DNA from: Ornithodoros turicata
Lineage: Eukaryota > Arthropoda > Arachnida > Ixodida > Argasidae
Length of the DNA: 64,000 nucleotides
Assembly: GCF_037126465.1 (NCBI RefSeq)
Contig: NC_088201.1
Coordinates: forward strand, 193,448,403-193,512,402
Direction: 5' to 3'
How positions within the stretch are numbered: the first letter of the stretch is position 1; every line of letters starts with the position of its first letter. A program made the translations under genes and the position numbers. This document shows positions 45,927 to 57,904 of this stretch, one piece after another. The notes below the pieces were generated by a model, which saw nothing but the letters and a program-made list of their open reading frames with translations, made no database searches and was not told the DNA's origin.

Positions 45927-46800
45927 CTACACACTAAATTTTTTTCACACTTATGTTAGTGCAAGAGGTGTGTACTTTCGAATATACACCCTAATCACAC
46001 TCATATTATACCCCTTCGAGAATGATCCTCTCGTAAATGGGTGTAAATTGGGTGCACATCTTAAGGGTGTACTAAGGGTGTAATAGGGGTGTAATGGTTT
46101 AAAGGTGTGCAATTCTTCAGTGTTTTTCTGTGTATATAATGAAATTAAACTTCGACACATCCCCCTTCGTTTCGAGTGGCTTGCGAGCTGGGCTAACGAA
46201 TTTGCTGACGTTCGCAAGACAAGCAATGCATATAGTATCTGTTTTCTCTTAGAAAAGAAATGCCGTTCTAAGTGAGCCTTTGGTTCGCATCCCATTTACG
46301 TGTTGTTTCAAATTTATCTCTAAATTTAAGCGCGTATGTTCTTATCCGTATACCAGACAGTATATTGGTTCAATATGGCACCAGTTCGGAATTGCCATAT
46401 TGGGAGAACACAATCTATAACATGCTCGTGTTATTCATTTACTTTGGCTGGTATGCATGATACTCACTATGGAAACAAAGCTGCGCACTTTACGCCATTG
46501 ATAAAGGGTGTTGCTTTACACCAAAAATTAAATCAGTTATGGTATCGTCCAATTTCCAGTATAGACCAACAAGACGAATACCCGCTACGTATATGTGACA
46601 CCCTTTCAGAGGTAAACTGGGTGTACCATAACTCTCACCCGTTTTAATGTTAATTTTGAATGTGTTGTGAAATACACCCTGAGAGGTAATGTATTTCATT
46701 ACCCCTACAAACTTTTACACTCAATTGGGTGTGAGTTATGGTACACTCACCTTACACTCTAAAGGGTGCAAAACAGTTTAGTACGGTGGAAGAATGGGCA
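45927..46800 (+). repeat. Left arm of the GGGTGTA-rich inverted repeat
   Basis: Contains clustered GGGTGTAA/ATACACCC words at 45,980-46,110 and 46,610-46,770. Its partner arm is 50,820-52,188. Confidence 0.75.
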
Positions 46801-47109
46801 TAAAAGAAGTCCAGAAGCTGTGCTACTCCTACGTCTCCTACGTACAGACTTGGAAAAAAAATGGGTGTATGATGCTGTAGTGAGTGACGCGTTGAATGTT
46901 TTAGCTGTAAGGCCGTATTCTTTCTAGCTGGTTTTAGCTGATTTACATCAAGAAAGAACATTGTCACTGATATAAACTAGCCAATGTATATAGTGTGCTC
47001 GTAGAACAACTTATAGTGCTTGTCCTGAAGCACCCGTTTTGGGGTCAATTTTTGTCCACCCAATTTGTTCGTCGGATACATCTAGGTGTACACTCCAAGA
47101 AGAAAGGTA

Positions 47110-48385
47110 CGAGGGTGGTTCCATAAGTTTCCGGCCCGACCAACTTTTAATAGTCATAGAGACGAAACAAGTGTATCACTTTTCGACATAGTCACTCTTA
47201 ACTTCGATGCACTTTTGACACCTTTCAACCAGCATTTGTAAACCCTTGAAAAAATAGTCCGAAGTTTTGTCCGCAAAATGCTGGAAAACTGCCTCTTGCA
47301 CCCCACTATCGTTTTGAAATCTCCGTCCTCTGAGATCCCTCTTCAAGTTTGAGAACAGGAAGTAGTCACTCGGTGCCAAGTCTGGACTGTAGGGTAGGTG
47401 GTGGATTTCTTCGAAGCCGCACTCCTTCAGTGCAGCCTTGGCAACAGAAGCCGTGTGGACAGGGGCATTGTCCTGGAGCAACCGGACACCTCGACTCAAC
47501 CTGCCGCGCCTCTTTTCCATGATGGCGTCTCGCAGTCGGTGCAGGAGTGAAGCATAATGAGTCGCATTCACTGTGGTGTTCCTCTTTTTGAAGTCGATGA
47601 GGAGGATCCCGTGACAATCCCAAAATATTGTTGCCATGATCTTCTTTGTGGATTGTGTGACCTTGGCTTTTCTTGGGGGTGCTTCTCCTGGTTCTTTTTC
47701 GAAAGGGAATCATAATAGAGCACCATAGTCTCATCCCCTGTGACAATTGACTTCAATATTTCTTCTTCGCTCTCTTGACAGAGCTCCAAAAACTCTTTGG
47801 CACAGACGACGCGCTGTTGCTTTTGAACTGACCAGAGAAGTCGTGGCACCCATCTCGCAGTAACCTTTTTCATGTGAAGGCCCTCGCCGATGATGCGAAA
47901 AACGGTTGTTTTGGAAAGCGCCAGCCTTTCTGAGATTTCATTCACCTTCAGACGCCTGTCGCTCAGCACTTCCTCCTCGAAGAGAGACAAATTTTCTTGT
48001 GTCACCATTTCCACTGGACGACCATCGCGTGGATCATCTTCAATGGACTCTCGCTCCAGTCGAAACTGCTTAGCCCAGTTTTTACCGTTGTGTATGAGGG
48101 AGAGGCTTCCCTGTACACGTTGTCCAGTCGCGCTTTAATTTCTTTAGGCGAAAGTCCCTCTTTTGTCAAGAATTTTATCACAGCGCAGTACTCGATTTTT
48201 TTTCCATTTTAACCGAAGAGTGCACCCTGGCTGTTTGAAATGCCGCTCGCCAACCGACAAAAGCATGGAGAGGGTTGAGGGTGGTGTTCGGGCCCTCTAA
48301 CAGATTGCGCCACGCGTCCTTAATCGCATTTTCAAATTCGCGCGCATTTTCTACCTTGGGCCGGAAACTTATGGAAGCACCCTCG
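47110..48385 (-). mobile_element. Mariner transposon, full length (1,276 bp), inactive
   Basis: Terminal inverted repeats are CGAGGGTGGTTCCATAAGTTTCC at 47110 and CGAGGGTGCTTCCATAAGTTTCC read from 48385. TA duplications lie at 47108-47109 and 48386-48387. It encodes a mariner transposase on the minus strand. Confidence 0.93.
47176..48207 (-). pseudogene. Mariner transposase (D,D34D type), frameshifted
   Basis: The enzyme excises and inserts mariner at TA. Start ATG at 48207. N-terminal helix-turn-helix region (48,200-47,900) includes NEISERLALSKTTV. Catalytic residues: VTGDE, then LQDNAPVH, then YSPDLAPSDYFLF; 34 residues separate the second and third Asp, the mariner D34D rule. Lesions are a 1-bp expansion of the A run just after the start, a frame change near 48,010 and another near 47,640. 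No complete protein can be made. Confidence 0.92.
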
Positions 48386-49507
48386 TAGAAATGTCTACCC
48401 ATCTCGCTAGAACTGTACTGCAACCATATTTCTATTCAAACAAATTTTACCTTTTGGGCAAATTTTACTGCAAAGTAGAAACAAACTACAGAATAGGAAC
48501 TGTCGTTTACCAGCAGGGTAGGAAATTCTACCCTTTTTTCCTTAGAGCAAACGTGAGAGAGAGGAGCAAGGGAAAGGGACTCCGCCGCTTATACCCGCGG
48601 AGGAGAAGGCACGCGCGGATTGGCCCGAAATGGTCGAAGTACTGTCGTTCTACCAGCTTTGGTAGGAAATTCTACCTTTTTTTCTTAGAGTGTATTAGAA
48701 CATTGAAGTGATTGCGAAAACAGTGTATTGGGGTCAGTTGTTAGTGTAAGTAAGATACTTTTTGGTAACATACCTCTTTTTTTTAGTTACAGTACCTTCT
48801 CGATGAACTTGTTCACCCAACTTTATGTTCGGAACTCTTACTCTCATTACCACTCATCGCGAACTACATATCGCTATAGTGACTGCACTTGAAGCACACC
48901 GCCTACTTCGCTCTATAGATATCAAACACTGTAAACAAATCGCCGGTGTACCACCACCAAGCATGTGGTACAAAGAGCCATGTTTGTATGCACTGACTCC
49001 CGAATAACATATTTCTCCGTTTCTTTTCTTCTTCTTTTTTTTTGTGGCTCAGCTTATTTAATACGAGAACATACGTGCATTGCGTTCGGAAACCTGTGTA
49101 AGCTAAGCTGATTCTATCTTGCCAGCAACACTTCAGCTGCGCGGCACAAACACCATAAGGAAAAGTTACATAATATTTTTTCGTCTAATTGCTTTATTAC
49201 AGAGGTAATCTTGGAGCAGTAGACTCTTCCAGGAAACAGCGTATTACACGCAGTTTTTCGTATAATCATACGTGTGGCTCGAAAAATGGAGGCAGAGAGT
49301 AGCCAACAGCAGTAACCACTAATTCATGAGAGACCCTAGCTTTAGTGCAGTGATGCCAACAGCACACAGGAGGCTAGTGGTTGCCAAGTACGTTGTCTAT
49401 TCTTAGACGTGTTGTTCGTGGCAATTAAAACCATTATGCCATTCGTTTGATCCCTATGAGTGGTTGCTTCGATGGCAGTTGCGCCACTTGACCACCGATA
49501 AAACTGC
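48386..49507. other. No gene; short direct repeat
   Basis: GGTAGGAAATTCTACC followed by a T tract and CTTAGAG occurs twice (about 48,518 and 48,660), 140 bp apart. Otherwise unassigned spacer of the inverted-repeat element. Confidence 0.5.
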
Positions 49508-50080
49508 TCAATCCGACGACAGTAAGCAGACGGAAACGCTTAAGCTTGGGATTCGCGGATATCTCGAACAAAATAATGTAATTGCAGATAAACAGTCTTG
49601 TATGCGACACATTCTGACGGCAAAAACTAAATGCACATATCGGTTATGTGTATTCAATTGTGTCTTAGTGAGCACCATCTCAAGATCAGTATCAATGTGT
49701 AATGATACATCTTGGCTGTAAGTATAACGATATACTTTACGCTTCATGCTGGGCATGTCATGGAACATAAATATTGCACCATCTTTAGGTACATTCGATA
49801 ACGAGGTGTCTACCGCAAGGTGTTGCCTGGAGGAGGGTACGGTAGTGTGACTGTCTGGGCATCTTGAGAAAATCGGTTTCACAAACTCTTCCAATCTTCT
49901 AACATCAAAGGGACAGCGCGCCCTGATACTTTCAAACAGCCCCAGGAACTCGTGTTCCCCCAGTGTTGGAAGCCATACAGCCATGATGACATCTGTTCCC
50001 CTTCCGGCAGTGTTGTTTTCCCCTAGAGGCGGCTTTGTGTAGAAGGGAGCATTACTGTATGTTAACGGAAGCGGTGGCAA
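49508..50080 (-). CDS. Unrecognised minus-strand frame, possible exon
   Basis: The frame is open for about 190 codons. A CAG acceptor-like site lies near its upstream end (about 50,064). The clearest coding-like stretch runs from NAPFYTKPPLGENNTAGRG through VIMAVWLPTLGEHEFLGLFES to RRLEEFVKPIFSRCPDSH. No ATG precedes it and I recognise no family. It lies in the spacer of the 45.9-52.2 kb element, so it may be an element gene, a captured host exon or chance. Confidence 0.25.
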   Translation of the reverse strand: MPPLPLTYSNAPFYTKPPLGENNTAGRGTDVIMAVWLPTLGEHEFLGLFESIRARCPFDVRRLEEFVKPIFSRCPDSHTTVPSSRQHLAVDTSLSNVPKDGAIFMFHDMPSMKRKVYRYTYSQDVSLHIDTDLEMVLTKTQLNTHNRYVHLVFAVRMCRIQDCLSAITLFCSRYPRIPSLSVSVCLLSSD

Positions 50081-50820
50081 TTACAGTGCTCTTGGAATGC
50101 TGTGCCGGGCGCACATGTGTTTTTGGTTTGGCATAGGGGACTGGCCCGGACTGTGACATGGCGCGGGAAAGGTGATATAAACCATGAGTGACGTCGAGAG
50201 AGGGAACAGGGAGTGACAAGTCGCCTAGTCCGTCAACTGTAGTTATGCGCCAAGAGTCGGAACGAGCGAGGAGCAGATCTGTGATCGACAGCCGGACAGG
50301 TGCCTGGGGGAGATGGAGACGGCGGCGCCTGGATGCCTGGAATCCACCTTCCACCTGAGGGTTCGTCGCTTGGGTCTCTCTCCACCATCGCGGACGTCCG
50401 GAAAACCGAGGCTACGACCGTATGAGGGCGGCTTGCGGTGATTGACCGGCGCGACGTATACCTGATGACGTGGCGAGCGAAGAGAGGGACCTAAAGGGCG
50501 GTATCAGAACTCCTGGGAACGAGCCTCCAAGTGGAACAGTAGGCCTGCCGCCAGCTCGCCGTCCTCGCTGCTGTTGGGACACGGGCCGTGGACCAATAAT
50601 AAAGACCAGAACGGATGAAGATCGACGGACGCAGCAGCTGAAGGCCAACAGCCTGGAGAGCCGGCCGCGTAGGGTACAGCCGAAGTCATCCTCAGAGTTC
50701 CTCTGACACGCCATCGTCCATGGCGTGGTGAAGAAGCGGTGTCGTCGGGTGCACAAAAGCCGCAGTGTTATGTCTTCCGTATTTGCATTTCTCGTGCGAG
50801 TTTTCGACGCCGGTACACAC
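50081..50820. other. GC-rich block, possibly solo-LTR-like
   Basis: This stretch is clearly richer in GC than its surroundings. On the plus strand it has GTGATATAAACC (TATA-like, about 50,172) and AATAAAG (about 50,597), spaced as in an LTR. No matching direct repeats or TG...CA borders can be fixed, so the LTR idea is only a suggestion. Confidence 0.2.
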
Positions 50821-52188
50821 AACATTTTTACACATTTTTGAGTGTAAGGTGGATGTACCTCACACCTCTCTGAGTGTAAAAGTTTGTTGGTGTTGGTGTA
50901 ATGAAATACACCTACCTCTCGGGGTCACTTACTTCAACACCTTCAAACTTGTATACTTAAAAGGGTGTGCGTTATGGAACACCCACATTATCTCTGACAG
51001 AGTGTAACATCAGCGGGTGTGCGGCAGGTTGGTCTGCAGTCGTAATTGGATGATACCCTGATTCAGTTTTTGGTGTGAATCAATGCCCTTAAAGGTGTTG
51101 TGACAGTTGGTTTCAAGCTTTCCCAGATAAATACGAAAAACTATTCTATCACCCGACATCATCCCATATTCAAGTTTTCAGGTGCATGACGCAAGCACAT
51201 GCGGAGAAAAACGGCCCCGAAGAAGCAACAGTGGTGACGTCACACAGGAGCAGGGAGGGAAGACGCGCGTCTCCCAAGCCAAATGGGGGAGAGGGGTCCG
51301 TGAGGTCACACCGTGGGTCGTCGTTTTGCGGCTGTGCGTATTTTCCGAACTAATCTAGCGAGAGGAAAAATTATTTTTGCCACAGTGTTCTCATAATGAG
51401 TACGATGCGTATACATTATCCTTCAACACATCTGAGAAAGTGTCGCAACACCTTTAAGCAATGGCGTAACGTGTGTAGAATTGTTTCCATGGTGTGTGTA
51501 TCATGCATATCAGCCACAGTATAAATGCATAACAAGAACATGTAATGCATTGTGTTCACCCAATATGGCAATTCCGAACCGGTGCCATATAGGGCCATAT
51601 TCCTGGTGCCATATTCGAATATGCAGTCTGATACACGGGTAAGGATATACGCACTTAAATTTCGAGATCAATTTGAAACATCACATAAATGGGATGGCGA
51701 ACAAAAGCTCACTTAGAAAGGCATTTCCGTTCTAGGAGAAATATACTATATACATTGCCTGTCTTGCGAGCGTCTGCGAATTCGATAGCCCTCCTCGCAT
51801 TCCAGTCAAAACGAAGGGTGAGGTGTCTTAGTTTAATCTGATTATGTACACAAAAGAACACGGAAACGGGGAAGTGCTTGGTGTGTCAACAGACCACCAA
51901 GATAACGTTTGTGTTTCTTACTGATTTTGGTATAAGGAAAAATTAAGACTCGGTGTACACGCCATTCATATTCCACAACAATTTTAAATATCTTACAGTC
52001 AGGCAAAACGCACTTAAATCATTACACCCTTATTACACTCTTAACACACCAATGTAGATGTGCACCCAGTTCACACCCATCTATGAGACAATCAGCTTCG
52101 AAGAGGTGTAATATGAGTGTCATGTGGGTGTATACTGCAAAATACACCCATTTTAAACTAACGTAGGTGTAAAAAAATTAGCGCGTAG
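50820..52188 (-). repeat. Right arm of the GGGTGTA-rich inverted repeat
   Basis: Inverted partner of 45,927-46,800, longer because of inserted segments around 51,000-51,400. It ends with GGTGTAAAAAAATTAGCGCGTAG. Confidence 0.75.
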
Positions 52189-52644
52189 TTTAAAGTGTAT
52201 CATGCCATATATTTGAGTTCCGTCCGCTTTATCTCACGTGTGCATTTGTTGCGCGTTTTGTGCAGCCGTTCTCTTAAAGTATCATGTCATAATGTTTAGT
52301 TGAGCTTTCATTAAATAATGTTTTGTTGTTGTTAACGAAGTGCGTGGTGTCATTCTTTCTAGCCTCTGTGGGTGCCCATGGGGTGTGCCCCTGTGTCACC
52401 CCTTGTTTCGTTATTATTGTGCCCCGTCCCCTTCGGCAACGAGGGACGTCGGCAGAAAAATGGCGGCATAGTATTTACGTTATTTTATTTGGTAGCGGTA
52501 TCGCGTTACTTTTTCAAAGTTGTAGCGACGCTAGTATTGCGCGACTTTTTTGTGGAGTAGCGAGCAGCGGTATTCCATCACTTCTTTTTTTGGAAACGAG
52601 TACAACGGGTAATGGAATTCCCCTTTGGGATAAAGGATGGGACA
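52189..52644. other. No gene; GTAGCGGTA-type repeat fragment
   Basis: The stretch 52,480-52,640 (GGTAGCGGTATCGCGTTAC, AGTAGCGAGCAGCGG) resembles 53,340-53,470 and is probably a dispersed repeat. No family is named. Confidence 0.45.
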
Positions 52645-53149
52645 TTTAAAGGAGCATTGAAGTGACCCAAAAAATATTTTTAGTTTTTCGCTGCGACATC
52701 TTCAGCAAGGAATAAAATGAGCTCCTGCGAAAGAACGAGGAGCGCAGGTAACCTACAGAGTACGCGCAGGGCTCTGTTCCGCACGCCTTAAAAGAAAAAA
52801 AAAAGAAAAAAGACTCTCCAGATGCAGAGAGCGCATCGGCGAATGAGAAGACGTCGTGACGTATCATGGGCTGCGGCACGTGACCACTGACGTCCGACAG
52901 CACAGCTCAAGCATGTATAAGCGACGCGTGAGCCGAGAAGAAAAAAGGCTGCGAGCAGTTTCTACGTCATGCGGGGCTCGTTATCTCTCCTCCGCGGCTG
53001 CTTTCTCCGACTGTCTTTTGTAAATTTGATTGCCCGGTGACGATACGCCGCAGAGCGAAAATGTTTTGCAGGGTGACTCCTCGTGGACATCTTCACATAT
53101 GAAGCAGGGTTCCCAGCCATGTTAAATGTCACTTCCATGCTCCTTTAAA
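52645..53149. mobile_element. 505-bp MITE-like element with TTTAAAGGAGC ends
   Basis: TTTAAAGGAGCATTGAAGTGAC at 52645 pairs with its near-perfect inverse ending GCTCCTTTAAA at 53149. The shared TTTAAA may be a TA or TTTAAA target duplication. The interior has no frame. Confidence 0.75.
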
Positions 53150-55023
53150 GCCTCAACAAAGTGACACTTGAGAAGTGGCACGCGGAAAATACTCGCATAC
53201 CTGAACTTAGTTACAGCCTCATTTTACAACTATTTTAGTTGGAAGCGATAACTAGTCACGGTTGCATGTTGCTTGTAACTTAGTTACTGCACGAGGCTGC
53301 ATGACATACCACCAGTGTTGTACATAACGGCGCTACTAGTAGGGCCGCTACCGTATTCGCTACTTATTTCAGTAGCGGAATAGCGATCGTGCTACATTTT
53401 AAATTGTTAACGGAAAAAGTAATTCCGCTACTTTTTTACGTAATTCCGCTAGCGGCGGCGTCTTTCTCCGCATCCGCCACAGCTACTTTCATAATATGGA
53501 TGAAGTGAACACAGAGGGAAAGTGAGGTGACAATGATGCAGAATTTCTTATTGTCATTCTTTTTAGTTAGTTGTTACTCAGGCAAACTGACGTGACGATC
53601 TTCTTCAATCTCACTAGCTTCTGAACTTGGGGGAGTTAAAGGCACGCATGGGCCAAAATCAAGTACACCATCGACTGTGAACCGAGTATTTTAACGCGTT
53701 AGCATTAGGATTGTCGAAATGCAAAATACTGTATTTGTGTGTATGATATGATGAACCCTCACCAAGCAAGGGGGATAAGGAGACATGTAAATGAAGGTAA
53801 CTGATATGAAATTGAAGTAGTTGAAGGTATAGAGTAAGAAGTAAGAATAAAGATCATTAAGGCAACAAAGGTGAGTTTAATCCTAACGAATGTAAGATAT
53901 ATGTGACTAAGAGAAAGACCAAATGAAATTGTAAGTGCCGGACCACTGGATAACTGGAAGTCAGGTTAGACTAGAAGTGGACAAGCGGAAGTCGAGTTGG
54001 GCCGGAAGAGTCGCTTAATACTAACAGTTTCTCTCGCATTTACCGCTAAATCGGAACTGAACTGTTTGGCACGAAATACCGTTGTGCGGTGGTGTCGTCC
54101 AGTTCATGTTTACACTTGTTCAGTAATGATTATCAACTCCACGCCCCTCTAAAATTCACAGCGCAGCATCTTCCTTCATGATGTGGCGTGCGCTGCACGA
54201 ACATGAATGGTTTATCTGCATGCACTGTGACTGTACACACCTCGTAACTGCGTACTTCTTATAGTTTGGTTTCCCTTCACGAAATGGTTGCTACTCGCTA
54301 CAACCTCAAGCAAGCCTCGTTCACGGCTCAACACAAGAACATGTGTTGTGGCCACCGTGGTTGTGACTGTTCATACGAGTCGTCTCCTGCTCTTTCCAAC
54401 TGGATGCTTCCATTCGATTTCGTCAGGTATTATTGGGAGATCCATGCGCTACATACGTTACGCTACATTACGCTACATACGTGAAGAAAAACGTTAATAT
54501 AACGGGTTTCTTTTACCATCCAGTAGGTTTCACCCATAAATTATTATACGGCAGAGAATGCGCGAGGAGCGCTATAAACGACGGAAATTTCCAGAGACCT
54601 TTATTTTGAGAAATGCTGGGTTATAGTGCATTGCCTTCATTTGTGTCTACCCTGCTGAGAAGGGATGTGAACTGTCGCACACCTCGCTCGTTGTTATAGT
54701 CTTCGAAATACAAATAGCATTTTTACACTTACTTTGCTCAATATCATCGTCTTTTTCACCCCCGCGGTATGGGCCGAGCGCTTCCGCGTCGCTGCTCCAG
54801 ACGTATTCATTTCGAAATCCGAACGGCAAAATCACAGCTCTCTTTGTGCCAATCCGTGACACCAAGGATGAGCCAGGTTTCGTCATACGGTATTCCGCTG
54901 TTCTATCAACTTTCAAACAGCCATCAAAACTAACAGGAGGACGGGTTCTCGGGTTGGGAGGGGGGGGTTGCTTGGTTGTTCTTTTTTGTGTGATAAGTGT
55001 TTGTGTCTACAGCATATTGGCTT
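53150..55023. other. No gene seen
   Basis: Contains a second GTAGCGG/CCGCTA-rich fragment (53,340-53,470) and a short TACGCTACAT run near 54,460. Short frames such as 54266-54484 have no motif. Confidence 0.5.
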
Positions 55024-55029
55024 TGCCTC
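55024..55029. other. Target-site duplication TGCCTC, left copy
   Basis: Directly outside the first base of the second palindrome, repeated perfectly at 62912-62917. Six bases is the Polinton/Maverick length. Confidence 0.88.
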
Positions 55030-55746
55030 AGTAGTAATAGGGGGTGTCCTATTAAATTGGGTGAGAAACTACGGCACCCCTGCCCTGAGCCCTGCGCGTA
55101 TTTTTCCCCGCGCGGCGCCTGTGCGGAGGGTTGTCCGCGTGATTATAACATGCAGAGACATGATTTTTGCGCCTTGGCCGACCTTTTTCGCGTATTTTTT
55201 CCCACGACCGGCGGGCGGCGCTCGGGTGGAGGCTTACCGGTGGGCGGCGCGTGGCCGGAGGGCTGCGTGCGCGTTTACCCTTCAACCTGGCCCGCCGACT
55301 TTCGTCATTTTTTACATGCAAAGGATAGCCATACGCAAAAGTACAAGTGAAAATATATTTATTAAAGTCATTAGTGTCAGAAATTATGTTATAACTCTGC
55401 GTGAATGGGAAAAACTTAGCCAAAAATCTGAAGTAGAAGGAACACAATACACGTAACAATACCTATTAAAGGTATGATACAATAGCATTGAATAGGTATC
55501 ACAGATCAAACACAATATTTTTTCTTAACTGTAATCACACAAGTTCCCAAGGAATCAGAACAGACACCACATTTAATCAAAGAAGATATTCTTAATCAAT
55601 ATGATTATAAACAAAATTACAAGTCGTATTATAAAAAGTCTAATATTCCTATACGTGAGAACCATCAGCGCAATAGCGGGAAGTTCTGATAGTTGTATGT
55701 AATTAACTGTGAACAGCAGAGACCCTGGAAGACTATGGGACATGAA

Positions 55747-56275
55747 CACAAGAGGAAATAAAATCTATACCACTACAAAGAAGATATTCCTAATCAAAAC
55801 AACATAGTAATCTATCATTCAGAAAATCAGAAGAAAAAATCAAACTCATCAGAAAATAGACATGTTAAAAATGAACTTCACCACATAGCACACTCCTAGC
55901 CAACAAACAGAACAAAGAACAACACAAACACAAGAGGAAATAAAATCTATACCACTACAAAGAAGATATTCCTAATCAAAACAACAGAACAATTTATCAT
56001 TCAGAAAATCAGAAGAAAAGATCAAACTCATCAGGAAATAGACATGTTAAAAATGAACTTCACCACATAGCACACTCCTAGCCAACAAACAGAACAAAGA
56101 ACGACACAAACACAAGAGGAAATAAAATCTATACCAATACAAAGAAGATATTCCTAATCAAAACAACAGAGTAATCTATCACTCAGAAAATCAGAAGAAA
56201 AAATCAAACTCATCAGAAAGTAGACATGTTAAAAATGAACTTCACCACATAGCACGCTCCTATGCAACAACCAGA
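55747..56275. repeat. 182-bp tandem repeat, three copies (left arm)
   Basis: CACAAGAGGAAATAAAATCT starts at 55747, 55929 and 56111. The right arm has two copies (about 61,876-62,215). Copy-number change explains most of the 205-bp arm length difference. Confidence 0.93.
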
Positions 56276-57461
56276 TCTAATAATATCTGCCCTGATTTGT
56301 TGAAAACGGGAGGCGTACACCTGTTTTGTGACAGTTATGAACATTTCGAGCGCAATAGGGAATCTAAGTTGATTATTCCAACATTACACAACTTTTAATT
56401 TCTTATTAAGTGAACAGCATAGACGTAAGGAAATAACGAGAAACAACACAATCAACAGCTACAATTAATAGAGAGCCAAACCTGCGCACAATCCAACACA
56501 TAGAGAAATAATAGCTAATCAATCTATCAAAAGGCGAAATATTACAATATAGCACAGACTTAAGGCTGAAGAACAGAGGAAGACGCGGCGACACGTAAAC
56601 AACAACAGAGGAAAATAATCTATCATTGAACCATCATAAAATCGACTAATATACAATTTTCATTCTAACAAACACTATAGAACCTTGATGGAGGTATCCA
56701 AGACGTAGGAAATATGCACTGTTTTCACTCTTTTCCCCAAAGCCAGGAGACTTTATGTCTCTATCTATGTGACCATAGCACCGCGCATGCTTTATCACTC
56801 AAATGGTTAGGGCCTATATTACTTCGTCCAGCAAACGGGGAGCTCTAGAGGTCAGATAAGAGAGTTCAAAGGCGATATATTTTATTGTGCAGCGCAAATA
56901 GACGTCGATATCACCCGCGGGGGTCACTATCTTTTCGCATCATTTCCCTGAAACGGAAATCTTTCGTGAAAGTGGTTGACAAGTCGAATAAGTTTGTAGA
57001 GATGCGATATTGTTATTGAACATGAAGAGAAAGTTCAAATTATTAATTGGTAGCAACGATACTCAATCAAAAACGAGAAACAAATTTAATTACATCTATT
57101 TTTGTAATATCTTGCAACAGAAATTTCCAATGAACCACACAGAAATATCAAATGTGAAATGCAACTCAGAGTTATGAGGCATTCCCATCTTAGAGGTACT
57201 TACTTATGTCAATCGAGTGAACAATTGAAACACATACAAGACAATAATTATTTCGAGCAGTAAGTTCACAACTCATAGAATATCAGTCGAGTGAGTACTT
57301 GAAACAAAATCAAAACAATAAATCTCACGACAGGTGGAGATTATAGCATTCTAAACCAGATAATAAAATTTTAATCAAAATAAAATAAACATAGATATGC
57401 TTTTAATTAAGTGTAGATGTGCACTTGAAAACAGAAGAGACAATTGCTCTGCATTGAAAAG
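56276..57461. other. AT-rich non-coding part of the left arm
   Basis: No long plus-strand frame before the first gene. It is mirrored at about 60,677-61,875. It probably includes the promoter of the two-gene unit, but no TATA box can be singled out in such AT-rich DNA. Confidence 0.5.
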
Positions 57462-57890
57462 ATGGACAGATTTTGTACTCGATACCATAAGTCATGGGAA
57501 GATGTGATAAAAGACTGCTTCGAAAAGGAGGAGCCACGAAACGATTTCATTATCGCTGCATTTCAATACGTCCTAGACATGGTCGTATTCGGAGAAATGG
57601 TACAAACTACAGAACTGAAGGTGCAAGAATTTATATGCCGAATCTACAACACTTATAAAAATATCTGCACATCAACGTCGGAAGGGCCACTGGGATTGAT
57701 GGCGGAGTTTTTGAGGTTTGCAAACGAAGAATTGAAATACACTAGACCAGATGTAATTGTAATCATTGCAATGGGCATTGCATTCATCAAGAAAGCTGTC
57801 AGATCAAATTATCATATACAAGCCGTCTATATCGCACGATTCATTACGGATTTGTTGAAATTACACATATCTGAGATGGAAAGTACATAA
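57462..57890 (+). CDS. Palindrome gene 1, unknown protein (142 aa), left-arm copy intact
   Basis: ATG at 57462 opens a 142-codon frame. The product looks mostly alpha-helical: W at codon 12, a hydrophobic helix in FIIAAFQYVLDMVVFGEMV, a conserved-looking Y/C-rich stretch (EFICRIYNTYKNIC), a helix MAEFLRFANEEL, and a strongly hydrophobic segment VIVIIAMGIAFI near codon 110. No signal peptide, zinc motif or catalytic signature is recognised. The inverted copy at 60249-60676 has a 1-bp loss after the fifth codon but is otherwise nearly identical. Gene 2 follows after 14 bp in another frame. A compact all-helical cell-death regulator is one fold that could be tested, but nothing here proves it. 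Confidence 0.6.
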   Translation: MDRFCTRYHKSWEDVIKDCFEKEEPRNDFIIAAFQYVLDMVVFGEMVQTTELKVQEFICRIYNTYKNICTSTSEGPLGLMAEFLRFANEELKYTRPDVIVIIAMGIAFIKKAVRSNYHIQAVYIARFITDLLKLHISEMEST

Positions 57891-57904
57891 AAACTTATCG
57901 CGTG

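Larger units (their letters stand above)
45927..52188. mobile_element. 6.3-kb inverted-repeat element rich in GGGTGTA words
   Basis: The outer ends pair as inverted copies: CTACACACTAAATTTTTTTC at 45927 against the inverse of CTACGCGCTAATTTTTTT ending at 52188. Arms extend inward to about 46,800 and 50,820, with shared blocks such as GGAATTGCCATATTGG (46,390), TGGCAATTCCGAACCGGTGCC (51,562) and repeated ATACACCC/GGGTGTAA words. Arm identity looks roughly 75-80% with indels. No clear target duplication is seen and no own transposase is recognised. A mariner is nested in the spacer. Confidence 0.75.

Noticed and set aside
50081..50820. Solo LTR of a Gypsy or BEL element
   Set aside because: TATA-like and polyadenylation words are present, but no TG...CA borders, target duplication or second LTR can be fixed, so it is listed only as a GC-rich block.
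55052..55459. GC-rich arginine/proline-rich frames at the ends of the 7.9-kb palindrome
   Set aside because: They fall in the terminal inverted repeat on both strands and owe their composition to the GC-rich end; no start context or motif.
57462..57890. Assignment of palindrome gene 1 to the Bcl-2 family
   Set aside because: The helical pattern and hydrophobic central helices are suggestive, but no BH1 or BH2 signature can be identified by eye.
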